Positions 48,563 to 57,630 of a DNA stretch of 64,000 nt are shown in pieces; the first letter of the stretch is position 1, and the number at the start of each line of letters is the position of its first letter. The position numbers and the translations under genes are program-made. Where the stretch lies: contig NZ_CP031165.1 in NCBI RefSeq assembly GCF_003344865.1, positions 3,105,910-3,169,909 of the forward strand, written 5' to 3'. This stretch comes from Euzebya pacifica (GTDB taxonomy: Bacteria > Actinomycetota > Nitriliruptoria > Euzebyales > Euzebyaceae). The notes under the pieces were generated by a model. It did no database searches. It was not told where the DNA came from and saw only the letters and a list, made by a program, of their open reading frames with translations.

Positions 48563-49942
48563 ATGACACGCAACAAGCTCTTGGCCGCACTATTCCTGGT
48601 GCTCGCAATGGTCGCCGCTGCATGCAACGGCGGAGACGACGACGGCGGTGGTGACGCCACCGAGGACGGCGACGCGACCAGCGACGCTGGTGGAGACGGG
48701 GACGGCGACGTCAGCGGCGAGGTCACGATGCTGCACGCCTTCACCGGCGAGGCGGACGTGGCCGGCCTCCAGGCCGTCATCGACGCCTTCGAGGAAGCCA
48801 ACCCCGGCGTCACCGTGAACGACGAGGGATCCAACGACTTCGAGTCCCTGGCCCGCACCCGCATCGGGTCCGGTACCCCACCGGACGTCATCCTCCACCC
48901 CCAGCCGGGGCTGCTGGAGGACTTCGTCAGCCAGGGCGCGGTCCAGCCGCTGGACTTCCTCGACGAGGAGGCCCTTCGGGAAGACCTCGTCGGTGGCCTG
49001 CTCGACCTGACGACGTTCGACGGCACCAACTACGGCCTCACGCTGCGCCTGAGCTTCAAGAGCCTGGTCTGGTACAACCAGCCGGTCTTCGAGGAAGCGG
49101 GCTACGAGATCCCGGAGACCTGGGACGACATGATGGCCCTCACCCAGCAGATCGCCGACGACGGCAGCTACGCCCCGTGGTGCATCGGCATCGAATCCGG
49201 TGACGCCACCGGTTGGCCGTCCACCGACTGGGTCGAGGACGTCCTCCTGCGCACCATCGGACCGGACGCCTACGACCAGTGGGTTGCCGGCGACCTCGAC
49301 TTCGCCTCCCCCGAGGTGCAGGGCGCCATCGAGGACTACATCGTCCCGATCTGGACCAACGACGACTTCGTCAGCGGCGGTCGTGCCAACATCGCCCGCG
49401 AGAACTTCGGTACCTCGGTGATCGGTATCCTGGGCGGGACCGACGGCGAGTGCGTCCTGCACCGCCAGGCCACCTTCATCGAGGGCTTCATCGCCGAGAA
49501 CGACCCGGACGCAGAGTTCGGGACGGACTACAACTTCTTCTACTTGCCGCCCATCGACGAGTCCATCGGGTCGCCAGCGCTCGGCGCCGGTGACATCGCC
49601 GCCCTCTACTCCGACAGCGCAGCGGCGCAGGCCTTCATGGAGTTCCTGGCCACGCCGGAGTCCGGCGAGGGCTGGGCGGCGCAGGGTGGCTTCCTGTCCC
49701 CCTACACGAGCTTCGACACCTCCATCTACCCCACCGAATCGGCCCGCACGGCCGGCACCCTGCTGGCCGAGGCGGACTTCTTCCGCTTCGACGGCTCCGA
49801 CCTGATGCCCGGTGACGTCGGGTCCAGCTCGCAGGAGGGTTCGTTCTGGCTGGAGATGACCGAGTGGATCTCCGGTGACCAGGAGCTCGAGGAGTCCCTG
49901 ACCAGCATCGACGAGCTGTACGCCGAGGTGCAGGAGGGCTAA
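48563..49942 (+). CDS. Sugar ABC transporter substrate-binding lipoprotein
   Basis: A 459-residue solute-binding lipoprotein. The signal peptide (NKLLAALFLVLAMVAAAC) has a lipobox ending in Cys. A short Asp/Gly-rich linker (GGDATEDGDATSDAGGDG) precedes the binding domain, which begins VTMLHAFTGEADVAGL and contains KSLVWYNQPVFEEAGYE, typical of extracellular family 1 sugar-binding proteins (AglE/MalE-like). The start ATG at 48563 has GGAG eight bases upstream. It follows the GH13 gene and precedes two permease genes; a strong hairpin lies between it and the first of them. The ligand is probably an alpha-glucoside, inferred from the neighbour. Confidence 0.9.
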   Translation: MTRNKLLAALFLVLAMVAAACNGGDDDGGGDATEDGDATSDAGGDGDGDVSGEVTMLHAFTGEADVAGLQAVIDAFEEANPGVTVNDEGSNDFESLARTRIGSGTPPDVILHPQPGLLEDFVSQGAVQPLDFLDEEALREDLVGGLLDLTTFDGTNYGLTLRLSFKSLVWYNQPVFEEAGYEIPETWDDMMALTQQIADDGSYAPWCIGIESGDATGWPSTDWVEDVLLRTIGPDAYDQWVAGDLDFASPEVQGAIEDYIVPIWTNDDFVSGGRANIARENFGTSVIGILGGTDGECVLHRQATFIEGFIAENDPDAEFGTDYNFFYLPPIDESIGSPALGAGDIAALYSDSAAAQAFMEFLATPESGEGWAAQGGFLSPYTSFDTSIYPTESARTAGTLLAEADFFRFDGSDLMPGDVGSSSQEGSFWLEMTEWISGDQELEESLTSIDELYAEVQEG

Positions 49943-49950
49943 TCACCTTC

Positions 49951-49984
49951 GACCCCGGACCGACTGCACCGTCGGTCCGGGGTC
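49951..49984 (+). terminator. Strong intercistronic hairpin after the sugar-binding protein gene
   Basis: GACCCCGGACCGAC (49951-49964) and GTCGGTCCGGGGTC (49971-49984) form a perfect 14-bp stem with a 6-base loop, but no T run follows. It lies inside the operon, so it may stop part of transcription and protect the binding-protein mRNA rather than end the operon. Confidence 0.75.
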
Positions 49985-50008
49985 TGTGACCACAACCAGG
50001 AGGGATCA

Positions 50009-51196
50009 ATGGGCGGCACACTGCTCAGAGCACTGGTCATCATCATCATCGGCGTGGGCGGCGCGGCGGCGTTCTACTGGGTCGGCAACTTCGTCACCGA
50101 GCGCGTCATGCCCAAGGAGGCCGGTGAGCGGGTCCGGCCCTACGTCTTCATCCTGCCGGCGCTGTTCGTCGTCACCGTCTACCTGCTGTACCCGATGATC
50201 GACACCGTCAGGCGCAGCTTCTACGGCGACCGGTTCGTCGACGGCGAACGCCCGTTCGTGGGGCTGGACAACTACGCCGACGCCATCACCGGCGACGGCA
50301 TCCCCCCGATCGCGATCATCCTCGCGGTCGCGGCGATCGTCATCGGCGTGGTGGTCGGGATCACCAACCGCATGCCTCCCGGCGATGCCCGCGGCGCACG
50401 GATGCGCACGTGGACCTTCGCGGTCCTCGGCCTGGGCCTGCTTGCGACCTTCGTCGTCAACGTGGTGGACGAGGGGGTCCTCACCGGGGACAGCCCCGTC
50501 TGGGCCGCCATCTACAACAACGTCCTGTGGATCCTGGTCGTCCCCTCCGGCGCGGTGGCCATCGGGTTGCTGGTGGCCGTGCTGGCCGACCGGTTGCCCC
50601 CGCGGCTGGAGAACATCTCCAAGTCCATGATCTTCATGCCGATGGCCATCAGCTTCGTCGGCGCCTCCGTCGTCTGGCAGCTGGTCTACGCCATCGAGAC
50701 CACCGGCGACCAGACCGGCATCCTCAACGCGATCGTAGTCAACCTGTTCAACGCCGAGCCCATCGCATGGCTCGAACGCGAGGCGTTCAACGACTTCGCC
50801 CTCATGGTCATCATGATCTGGCTGCAGGCCGGCTTCGCGATGGTCCTGCTGTCGGCGGCCATCAAGTCGGTACCCGAGGACACAATCGAGGCAGCGCGCA
50901 TCGACGGGGCCAACGAGTGGCAGGTGTTCTGGCGGGTCGTGGTCCCCCAGATCCGTTCGACGATCGTGGTGGTGCTGACCACCATCCTGATCACCGTGCT
51001 GAAGGTCTTCGACATCGTGCGCGTCCTGACCAACGGTCGTGACGACACCCAGGTCGTGGCCAACCTGTTCTTCACCAACTTCGAGAACGGGGCCTACGGC
51101 AGCGCCGGCGTCCTGGTCGTCCTGCTGGTCCTCGCGACCATCCCGTTCATGCTGATCAACGTCAAGCGGTTCCGCGAGCAGGAGGCTTCACGGTGA
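50009..51196 (+). CDS. Sugar ABC transporter permease (MalF/AglF-like)
   Basis: A 395-residue membrane protein with about eight helices. The coupling loop EAARIDGANEWQVFWRVVVP is the EAA motif of MalF-type permeases and contacts the ATPase. An N-terminal helix and a pair of extra helices (IAIILAVAAIVIGVVVGI, AVLGLGLLATFVVNVV) precede the core, so the protein is longer than a minimal permease, as in AglF/GgtC-like proteins. The ATG has AGGAGG five bases upstream. Its end overlaps the next permease gene by four bases. No ATPase gene is in this operon. Confidence 0.9.
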   Translation: MGGTLLRALVIIIIGVGGAAAFYWVGNFVTERVMPKEAGERVRPYVFILPALFVVTVYLLYPMIDTVRRSFYGDRFVDGERPFVGLDNYADAITGDGIPPIAIILAVAAIVIGVVVGITNRMPPGDARGARMRTWTFAVLGLGLLATFVVNVVDEGVLTGDSPVWAAIYNNVLWILVVPSGAVAIGLLVAVLADRLPPRLENISKSMIFMPMAISFVGASVVWQLVYAIETTGDQTGILNAIVVNLFNAEPIAWLEREAFNDFALMVIMIWLQAGFAMVLLSAAIKSVPEDTIEAARIDGANEWQVFWRVVVPQIRSTIVVVLTTILITVLKVFDIVRVLTNGRDDTQVVANLFFTNFENGAYGSAGVLVVLLVLATIPFMLINVKRFREQEASR

Positions 51197-52170
51197 GTGC
51201 CACGACCACCACGCCCGACAGCCCGACGGTGCCGAGCAAGTCGCCGGGGTTCCTCACCAAGGCCTTCACCGCGAAGGGTCCCGGCGAGGAGAACTCCGGT
51301 GGCTGGTTCACCCGGATCGTCCTCCTCCTCGTCGTCGGCGTCTGGCTGCTGCCCACCATCGGGCTGCTCGTCACGTCGCTGCGCACCCCCGCGGCCGCCA
51401 ACGACTCCGGGTGGTGGACCGTCCTCACCGAGGGCGGCCTGCAGATCAGCAACTACAGCGAGGTGCTGAGCGCCACGTCCGGCGGCTCGACGCTGGCCGA
51501 GGCGTTCGTCAACTCCATCGTCGTCGCGGTCCCCGCCACGGTGATCCCGATCCTCATCGCCGCCTTCGCTGCCTACGCGTTCTCCTGGATGGAGTTCAAG
51601 GGCCGCGAGCCGTTGTTCATCCTCTTCGTCGCGCTGCTCGTCGTGCCGCTGCAGGTGGCGTTCATCCCGATCATCCAGCTGCAGGTGCAGATCGACTCGT
51701 TCCTGTCGGGCACGCTCGGGTTCGACAACTTCACCCTCAACGGCAGCTTCCTGGCGATCTGGCTGGCCCACGCCGGGTTCGGCATGCCGCTGGCCGTCTA
51801 CCTGCTGCGCAACTACATCGGTGCCCTCCCCAAGGAGGTCATCGAGTCGGCGAAGGTCGACGGCGCGGGTCACTTCCAGACGTTCTGGCGCCTGATCATC
51901 CCGCTGTCGGTCCCGGCGCTGGCGGCGTTCGCCATCTTCCAGTTCCTGTGGACGTGGAACGACTTCCTCGTCGCGCTGATCATGCTGAACAGCGCCGCAG
52001 AGGGGCAGGTGGCCACGACCTACCTGGCCGGCCTGCAGGGCACGTTCGGCGAGCAGCTCCACCTGCTGACGGCGGGTGCCTTCATCACCATGACCATCCC
52101 GCTGGCCGTGTTCTTCGGCCTGCAGCGGTTCTTCGTCCGCGGCCTGACGGCAGGCTCGGTCAAGGGCTGA
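51193..52170 (+). CDS. Sugar ABC transporter permease (MalG/AglG-like)
   Basis: A 325-residue membrane protein with six core helices. The coupling loop VIESAKVDGAGHFQTFWRLI is the EAA motif of the MalG group, and WTWNDFLVALIML near the C-terminus is also typical. The GTG at 51193 overlaps the stop codon of the first permease gene. It completes the membrane part of the alpha-glucoside importer. The ATPase must come from elsewhere, as in actinobacteria that share one multi-sugar ATPase (MsiK type) among several importers; this is established for Streptomyces and inferred here. Confidence 0.9.
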   Translation: MSATTTTPDSPTVPSKSPGFLTKAFTAKGPGEENSGGWFTRIVLLLVVGVWLLPTIGLLVTSLRTPAAANDSGWWTVLTEGGLQISNYSEVLSATSGGSTLAEAFVNSIVVAVPATVIPILIAAFAAYAFSWMEFKGREPLFILFVALLVVPLQVAFIPIIQLQVQIDSFLSGTLGFDNFTLNGSFLAIWLAHAGFGMPLAVYLLRNYIGALPKEVIESAKVDGAGHFQTFWRLIIPLSVPALAAFAIFQFLWTWNDFLVALIMLNSAAEGQVATTYLAGLQGTFGEQLHLLTAGAFITMTIPLAVFFGLQRFFVRGLTAGSVKG

Positions 52171-52179
52171 CCCCACGGG

Positions 52180-52211
52180 CGTGGCAGGCTGACGACCGTC
52201 GGCCTGCCACG
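52180..52211 (+). terminator. Terminator of the oligosaccharide operon
   Basis: CGTGGCAGGC (52180-52189) and GCCTGCCACG (52202-52211) form a perfect 10-bp stem with a 12-base loop, ten bases downstream of the permease stop codon. Confidence 0.75.
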
Positions 52212-52216
52212 GTCCC

Positions 52217-52235
52217 GACCCGTCCGCGACGGGTC
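52217..52235 (-). terminator. Hairpin at the 3' end of glpD
   Basis: GACCCGTC (52217-52224) and GACGGGTC (52228-52235) form an 8-bp stem with a 3-base loop that overlaps the glpD stop codon. It stands back to back with the terminator of the converging operon. Confidence 0.5.
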
Positions 52236-54024
52236 AGCGCTGCGTGGCGAATCCCGTCCGCACGTCCGGCGCGCCCAGGCGAGCGGCGTCGGCGGTGTGG
52301 TCGTCGTCCATGGTCTGGGACTCGCGTTCGGCCTCGACCCGCGCCTCGTAGTGCGACAGCTCACGGACACGGGTGTCCTCGTCCCACCCGAGGACCTCAC
52401 CGACGACACCGACGACGGCCTTGGCGGCCGTCAGGCCCCGGTCCCACGTCTCGATGGAGATGCGCATCCGTCGGGTCAGCACGTCGTCGAGGTGCAGCGC
52501 CCCCTCCCACGCGGCGGCGTACCACGCCTCCACCATCAGGTGGTCGGCGGCACCGTCGATGGGGGCGCCCAGCTCGGGACGGTCGGCGATCGCGGCCAGC
52601 AGGCGGGGGACCTCCGAGCCGTAGCGCCGCAGGAGGTGCTCGATGCGGGCGACGTGCAGGCCGGAGCCGGCAGCGAGCCGTTCGCGCTGGTTCCAGGTCG
52701 CCTGGAACCCGTCGGCCCCGACGAGCGGCAGCCGGTCGGTGGGGGTCTCCGGAACGCGTCGGTTCATGCTGCGCGCCGCTGCGTCGATGGCGTCCTTGGC
52801 CATGACCCGATAGGTCGTGTACTTGCCGCCCGCCACGGTGATCAGGCCGGAGACCCCCTGCACCACGGCGTGTTCGCGGGACAGCTTGGAGGTGGCTTCG
52901 GACTCCCCGGTCAGCAACGGCCGGAGCCCGGCGTAGACCCCCTCGACGTCCTCGCGGGTCAGCGGGATGTTCAGCCACTTGTTGGCCTCGCCCAGCAGGT
53001 AGTCGATGTCGGCCGAGCTGGCAGCGGGGTGGGCCTTGCCGAGATCCCACTCGGTGTCGGTCGTGCCGATGATCCAGTGGCGGGTGAACGGCGGCGCCAT
53101 CCACGGGATGACGAACAGCACCGAGGACGCCGTCCGGGTGATGAACCCGGCGTCGGAGTGGATGCGGTCGCGGGGCACGACCAGGTGGACGCCCTTGGAG
53201 GCGCGCACCTTGATGCGACCGCGGCCGGCGAAGGCCTGGACGTCGTCGGTCCAGACACCGGTGGCGTTGATGACCTGCCGTGCCCGGACGACGAACTCCT
53301 CGCCGCCCTCGAGGTCGCGGACCTTCGCCCCGACGATGCGTTCGCCCTCGGTGACGAAGTCCACGACACGACACGACGTGGCGATGGCTGCCCCGTGCCG
53401 TGCGGCGGTGCGCGCCACCGCAAGGGTGTGCCGGGCGTCGTCGACCTGGGCGTCGTAGTACTGGATGGCCCCGACGAGCTTGTCGGCCCGCAGCGACGGG
53501 GCGATCCGCAGGGCCTGGGTGCGGGTCAGGTGGCGATGGCGGGGCATGCCGGTCCGGCCAGCCATGGCGTCGTAGAGCGCGATCCCCGCGCCCACGTAGG
53601 CCCGCTCCCACACGCGGTTGGTCAGCGGGTACAGGAAGGGGATGGGGCGGACCAGGTGCGGACACAGCCGGTCCAGCATCAACGTCCGTTCGTGCAGGGC
53701 CTCGTGGACCAGCGCGAAGTTCAGCTGCTCGAGGTACCGCAGCCCACCATGGATCAGCTTGCTGGATCGGCTGGAGGTGCCGGCGGCGTAGTCCCGGGCC
53801 TCGACCAGACCCACCGACAGGCCTCGGGCGGCCGCATCCAGCGCCGTGCCGGCACCGGTGATGCCACCCCCGACGACGAGCACGTCGAGCTGCTGGCCGG
53901 CCATGGTCTGCAGGGCCCTGGCCCGCTGCGCGGGATCCAGCCGGCCGTCGGAGCTGCCGGGCAGCGGGGCGGGTGCGTCGGGCACGGGCAGGTCGGACAC
54001 GGGCGCGGGTGCGAGGTCAGCCAT
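52234..54024 (-). CDS. glpD: Glycerol-3-phosphate dehydrogenase (FAD-dependent)
   Basis: A 596-residue flavoenzyme oxidising glycerol 3-phosphate to dihydroxyacetone phosphate at the membrane. The FAD-binding motif DVLVVGGGITGAGTALDAAA starts near residue 47 and is followed by TSSRSSKLIHGGLRYLE. The segments VINATGVWTDDV and SKGVHLVVPRDR and the C-terminal VAGGKYTTYRVMA are typical of GlpD. The N-terminal 45 residues are Pro/Ala-rich and extra compared with E. coli. The ATG at 54024 (MADLAPAPVSD) is the most likely start; no clear ribosome binding site is seen. Glycerol kinase or uptake genes are not in the window. Confidence 0.93.
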   Translation of the reverse strand: MADLAPAPVSDLPVPDAPAPLPGSSDGRLDPAQRARALQTMAGQQLDVLVVGGGITGAGTALDAAARGLSVGLVEARDYAAGTSSRSSKLIHGGLRYLEQLNFALVHEALHERTLMLDRLCPHLVRPIPFLYPLTNRVWERAYVGAGIALYDAMAGRTGMPRHRHLTRTQALRIAPSLRADKLVGAIQYYDAQVDDARHTLAVARTAARHGAAIATSCRVVDFVTEGERIVGAKVRDLEGGEEFVVRARQVINATGVWTDDVQAFAGRGRIKVRASKGVHLVVPRDRIHSDAGFITRTASSVLFVIPWMAPPFTRHWIIGTTDTEWDLGKAHPAASSADIDYLLGEANKWLNIPLTREDVEGVYAGLRPLLTGESEATSKLSREHAVVQGVSGLITVAGGKYTTYRVMAKDAIDAAARSMNRRVPETPTDRLPLVGADGFQATWNQRERLAAGSGLHVARIEHLLRRYGSEVPRLLAAIADRPELGAPIDGAADHLMVEAWYAAAWEGALHLDDVLTRRMRISIETWDRGLTAAKAVVGVVGEVLGWDEDTRVRELSHYEARVEAERESQTMDDDHTADAARLGAPDVRTGFATQR

Positions 54025-54070
54025 CGACCCCGCATGCTCGCACGGGCAGGTCCATGCCGCACCCGGCGGA

Positions 54071-55534
54071 TCAGCCGTGCCCGACGCCCTCGATGCGCGT
54101 GGCCGCGGCCACCAGGTCGTCCCATGCTCCCCTGACGTCGTCCATGGTGGTCCGCCAGCCGCCGATGGCGACCCGGACCACGTAGCGGTCGTCGAGGCGG
54201 GTGTGGGTGAGGAACGCGTTGCCGCTGGCGTTGACGGCCTCCATCGCGCGTTCGGCAACGGCGTCGTCACGCCGATGGCGCATGCACACGAGCGACAACG
54301 GATGCGGCGCGGCCAGCTCCCAGTCGTCGCTGTCGGCGACCCAGCCGGCCAGCTGCTGCGCCATCGCCACATGGGCTCGGATGTGGGACCGGAGTCCCTC
54401 GATCCCGTAGCTCCGCAGCACCCACCACAGCTTGAGCGAGCGGAACCGGCGACCGAGGGGGATGTGCCAGTCCCGGTAGTCGATGACCTCGCCGCTCGCG
54501 CTGGCGGCGTTGGCCAGGTACTCGGGCAGGATCCCCAGCGCCCCCGTCAGCGCTGCCGCATCGGCGACCCAGAAGGCGCTGCAGTCGAAGCCGACGAGCA
54601 GCCACTTGTGGGGGTTCATCACGTAGCTGTCGGCGTGCTCGAGGCCGGCGATCATGTCCCGGTGCTCCGGGCAGACGGTGGCCGAGCCACCGAACGCGCC
54701 GTCGACGTGGAGCCACACACCGCGTTCGGTGGTGACCTCCGCGATGGCCGCGACCGGATCGATGGCGGTGGAGGAGGTGGTGCCCACGGTCGCCATGACC
54801 ATCACGGGCCGCAGGCCGTCGGCGAGGTCGGCATCGATGGCCTCGGCCAGTGCTGCGGGGGCCATGCCGTGATCGGCGTCGGTGGGGACACTCCGCAGGG
54901 CGATCGAGCCAAGGCCGGCCACGCGCGCGGCCTTCTCCAGCGACGAATGGGCGTGGGCGCTGGCGTAGACCGTCAGGCCCTGCGGAACGCCGTCACGGTT
55001 GCCGGCTCCGTCGAGGACACGTTCGCGCGCGGCCAGCAACGCGCAGAGGGTGGCCGAGGACGCCGTGTCCTGGATGACCCCTCCCCCGGGACCGTCACTG
55101 CGGAAGGCGGCGGGCAGGCCGAGCGCGTCGACCAGCCAGTCGAGCACGACCGTCTCGACCTCCGTGACCGCCGGTGAGGTGGACCACAACATGCCCTGGG
55201 CGCCGAGGCCGCTGGACACGAGGTCGGCGAGGACCGACGGTGGGCTGGCGTTGGCCGGGAAGTACGCGAGGAACGACGGGTGCTGCCAGTGCGTCATGCC
55301 GTCCATGACCACGTCGTCGAGGTCGGCCAGCAGCGCCTCGAAGGGTTCCCCCTCCCCCGGCGCGGACGTCGGCAGTCGTGCCGCCACCTCCCCGGGCTCG
55401 ACGCGCGAGCGGACGGGGAGGTCGGCGATGCCGGCCATGTGGTCGGCGAGCCAGTCGACGACCTGGTGGCCGTGCTGGCGGAAGGTCTCTGGGTCCCAGT
55501 GCAGGGCGGACGGGTCGGTCGGCGGGCTCGTCAT
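54071..55534 (-). CDS. PLP-dependent group II amino acid decarboxylase (AADC-like)
   Basis: A 487-residue PLP enzyme of the aromatic amino acid decarboxylase/glutamate decarboxylase group II. The N-terminal THWQHPSFLAYFPANASPPS is a hallmark of aromatic L-amino acid decarboxylases. The PLP lysine lies in YVMNPHKWLLVGFDCS, and the cofactor-contacting Asp in WLHVDGAFGGSA. TSPAVTEVETVVLDWL is another conserved segment. It likely makes an amine such as tryptamine, tyramine or phenethylamine; the exact substrate cannot be read. The ATG at 55534 lies nine bases after a TAGGGT box. The downstream glpD is on the same strand, 46 bases away. Confidence 0.9.
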   Translation of the reverse strand: MTSPPTDPSALHWDPETFRQHGHQVVDWLADHMAGIADLPVRSRVEPGEVAARLPTSAPGEGEPFEALLADLDDVVMDGMTHWQHPSFLAYFPANASPPSVLADLVSSGLGAQGMLWSTSPAVTEVETVVLDWLVDALGLPAAFRSDGPGGGVIQDTASSATLCALLAARERVLDGAGNRDGVPQGLTVYASAHAHSSLEKAARVAGLGSIALRSVPTDADHGMAPAALAEAIDADLADGLRPVMVMATVGTTSSTAIDPVAAIAEVTTERGVWLHVDGAFGGSATVCPEHRDMIAGLEHADSYVMNPHKWLLVGFDCSAFWVADAAALTGALGILPEYLANAASASGEVIDYRDWHIPLGRRFRSLKLWWVLRSYGIEGLRSHIRAHVAMAQQLAGWVADSDDWELAAPHPLSLVCMRHRRDDAVAERAMEAVNASGNAFLTHTRLDDRYVVRVAIGGWRTTMDDVRGAWDDLVAAATRIEGVGHG

Positions 55535-55543
55535 GGCCCGCCG

Positions 55544-55549
55544 ACCCTA
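55544..55549 (-). promoter_or_regulatory. -10 box of the decarboxylase gene (leaderless)
   Basis: On the minus strand TAGGGT ends nine bases before the ATG at 55534, without a ribosome binding site in between. Confidence 0.55.
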
Positions 55550-55555
55550 GCCGTG

Positions 55556-55572
55556 TCGCCCGCACGGGGCGA
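55556..55572 (-). terminator. Short hairpin after the first carboxypeptidase gene
   Basis: TCGCCC (55556-55561) and GGGCGA (55567-55572) form a 6-bp stem with a 5-base loop, seven bases downstream of the carboxypeptidase stop codon. Confidence 0.4.
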
Positions 55573-55578
55573 AACGCG

Positions 55579-57474
55579 TCAGACCACGATGTCGTCGCAG
55601 TCGTGGACGTCGCCGCGCGACAGGTGGATGCCGCCGATCTCCTTGGCGCCCGCGCCGTTGCTCGGCTCCACGCGCAGGGTGATCGTCTCCCGGCCGCCCT
55701 CGAACTCGACCGCCGGGCGGGTGGTCGGGTAGACCGGCCAGAAGAACGTGCCGTCCTCCTCGGTCTCGACCGAGCTGTTCCACAGCTCGGGCCAGTCCGC
55801 CTCGTCGATGGGGTTGCCGGGGCTCAACGGGTTGCGGAAGTCCTTGACGTTGGTCAGCAGCGCCTTGACCCCGTTCCCGTCGGCGTCGACCACGCGGCCC
55901 TTGATCACGCTGTTGTGCCGACCGTGGAGGTCCAGCGGGTTGCCGATGTAGGTGTAGTCGGTGTTGGAGATGTTCTCGTCGAAGTCCTCGACCAGGTGGT
56001 GCTTCACGTCAACGTTGGCCTCCACGGCCGTGTGCATGAAGCCGCGGTCCTCGTCCTCGAGGCAGACGAGCTCGCACATCAGCATGAGGGCGTCGCGGTT
56101 GGCCGCGTAGAAGGACGGGACCACGTCGCCGTACGGCGGGTGGAAGCTCGACCCCGCGTGCTCGAAGGTGTAGCTGACCGACCCGAAGGTGCCGTAGGTG
56201 TAGTCCGAGCAGGTGCCGGTGGTGACGTACAGGTCGATCGACTTGGTCGGCCGGTACCCGTTGTAGTCACCGCAGGCGAAGCCGACGCGGGCCAGGAGCA
56301 CGTCGTCGGGCGCGTCGTCGTGGGTGTCGCCCCACGCCCACAGCACCAGGTCTCCGGAGGTGTGGTGGGTGATGCCGGCCAGGCACTGGTAGGTCTGGTG
56401 CACCCACTGCACGTTGCGGGACTCCGGCTCGGAGAAGGGCTCGTGCCCCCGGTAGGTCGCGCTGGTCTGGCTGGCCGAGGAGCCGTCGCCGCCCCAGCGG
56501 TAGGAGTAGTTGCGGTTGTTGTCGATGCCCTGTGCGCCGACCGTGGTCGGCACGAAGCCGTTCTGCGGCGTCCCGGTGTTGACGCCGACGAACTGCTCGC
56601 CGACGCGGGTGCCCCGCATGTTCTTGCGCCAGTACTGCATGCCGGCCATCGGGACGGACCCGGTGAGGGAGAAGTTGATCGCGCTCGAGCGGGAGTAGTC
56701 GAACCCGTCGGTGTTGACCACGGGGATGATGATGTTGCGCGTCTTCTCCACGATGTTGCGCATGCGGGCGTCGTTGGGGTCGGACTCGCTGGAGGAGTAC
56801 GCCCGCTCGGGCTCGCCGGTGGCGCGACGGTAGGAGTCGATCAGGTCGAAGGCCCACATGATCGGCATCTCCGCCGCCGGCCACTCACGGGCATGGTGGA
56901 TGCCGTCGTTGTAGTAGACGGGGCGGGCGTCCTTCTTGGCGACGTTCTCGGCGATCTCCAGGCCGAACACCTCGCGCCCCTGGAGGGTCTTGAAGGGCAG
57001 CGTGATCAGCTCGCAGATGTCGGGGTTCTCCGACGCGAGCATCTGCATGTCGGCGTTGTGCTCCGCCAGCGTGCGGTACTCGCCCGCGGTCTCGCCCGGC
57101 TGCGGCTTGAGCGACGCGGGGCGCCCGGCGGCGTTGGCGTGGATCGCCGCGTCACGGGCCAGGAGGTCGGTGACGGTGATCTCGTACGGCAGGCCGGTGG
57201 CGACGAGGCGGCCGAGGTCGCCCGGCCACAGGAGGACCTCGACGGATCCGTCCTCGAAGACGTTGTGGGTGTCGTCGAGCTCACCGATCAGGTGGGCGTT
57301 GTCGCGGGTCACCCAGACCCTGGCGAGCTGCAGCGGGTTGCCGGCTTCCTCGGCCACGCGGGCGGTGAGGGCCTCGACCGCGGCCGCGGGGCCGGCGACA
57401 CCCACGCCGACGGCGAGGGCCCCGGCACCGAGGCCGGAGGTGCGGAGGAAATGACGACGGGACGAGCGATGCAC
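55579..57474 (-). CDS. Tat-exported M14 zinc carboxypeptidase, copy A
   Basis: A 631-residue secreted metallocarboxypeptidase. The N-terminus HRSSRRHFLRTSGLG is a twin-arginine signal followed by a hydrophobic stretch ending AAAVEA. The zinc motif is GIHHAREWPAAEMP (His and Glu), the third ligand lies in ITHHTSGDLVLWAWG, and the catalytic Glu is probably in SYTFEHAG. The C-terminal 110 residues (GRVVDADGNGVKALL) form a beta-sandwich of the carboxypeptidase regulatory type. GTG at 57474 has GGAGAA six bases upstream, which decides the start. It is paralogous to the gene directly upstream. It should trim C-terminal residues of peptides outside the cell. Confidence 0.9.
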   Translation of the reverse strand: MHRSSRRHFLRTSGLGAGALAVGVGVAGPAAAVEALTARVAEEAGNPLQLARVWVTRDNAHLIGELDDTHNVFEDGSVEVLLWPGDLGRLVATGLPYEITVTDLLARDAAIHANAAGRPASLKPQPGETAGEYRTLAEHNADMQMLASENPDICELITLPFKTLQGREVFGLEIAENVAKKDARPVYYNDGIHHAREWPAAEMPIMWAFDLIDSYRRATGEPERAYSSSESDPNDARMRNIVEKTRNIIIPVVNTDGFDYSRSSAINFSLTGSVPMAGMQYWRKNMRGTRVGEQFVGVNTGTPQNGFVPTTVGAQGIDNNRNYSYRWGGDGSSASQTSATYRGHEPFSEPESRNVQWVHQTYQCLAGITHHTSGDLVLWAWGDTHDDAPDDVLLARVGFACGDYNGYRPTKSIDLYVTTGTCSDYTYGTFGSVSYTFEHAGSSFHPPYGDVVPSFYAANRDALMLMCELVCLEDEDRGFMHTAVEANVDVKHHLVEDFDENISNTDYTYIGNPLDLHGRHNSVIKGRVVDADGNGVKALLTNVKDFRNPLSPGNPIDEADWPELWNSSVETEEDGTFFWPVYPTTRPAVEFEGGRETITLRVEPSNGAGAKEIGGIHLSRGDVHDCDDIVV

Positions 57475-57582
57475 GAGCGGTTCTCCAGGGGTTGGATGGT
57501 TCGTGCTCCGGCAGTTCGACGCTCCCGCCAACAAATCCTCCCCCGGGCAGGCGAAAATCGCCACGCATCCCCTCGACAACGA

Positions 57583-57613
57583 CGACGGCCGGCCCCGAGG
57601 GGACCGGCCGCCG
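57583..57613 (-). terminator. Hairpin between the two carboxypeptidase genes
   Basis: CGGCCGG and CCGGCCG enclose a CCCC-GAG-GGGG inner stem with one bulged A, in the gap downstream of copy B. It probably terminates copy B and separates the two transcripts. Confidence 0.55.
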
Positions 57614-57630
57614 TGCAGGAGGCGTGGGAC

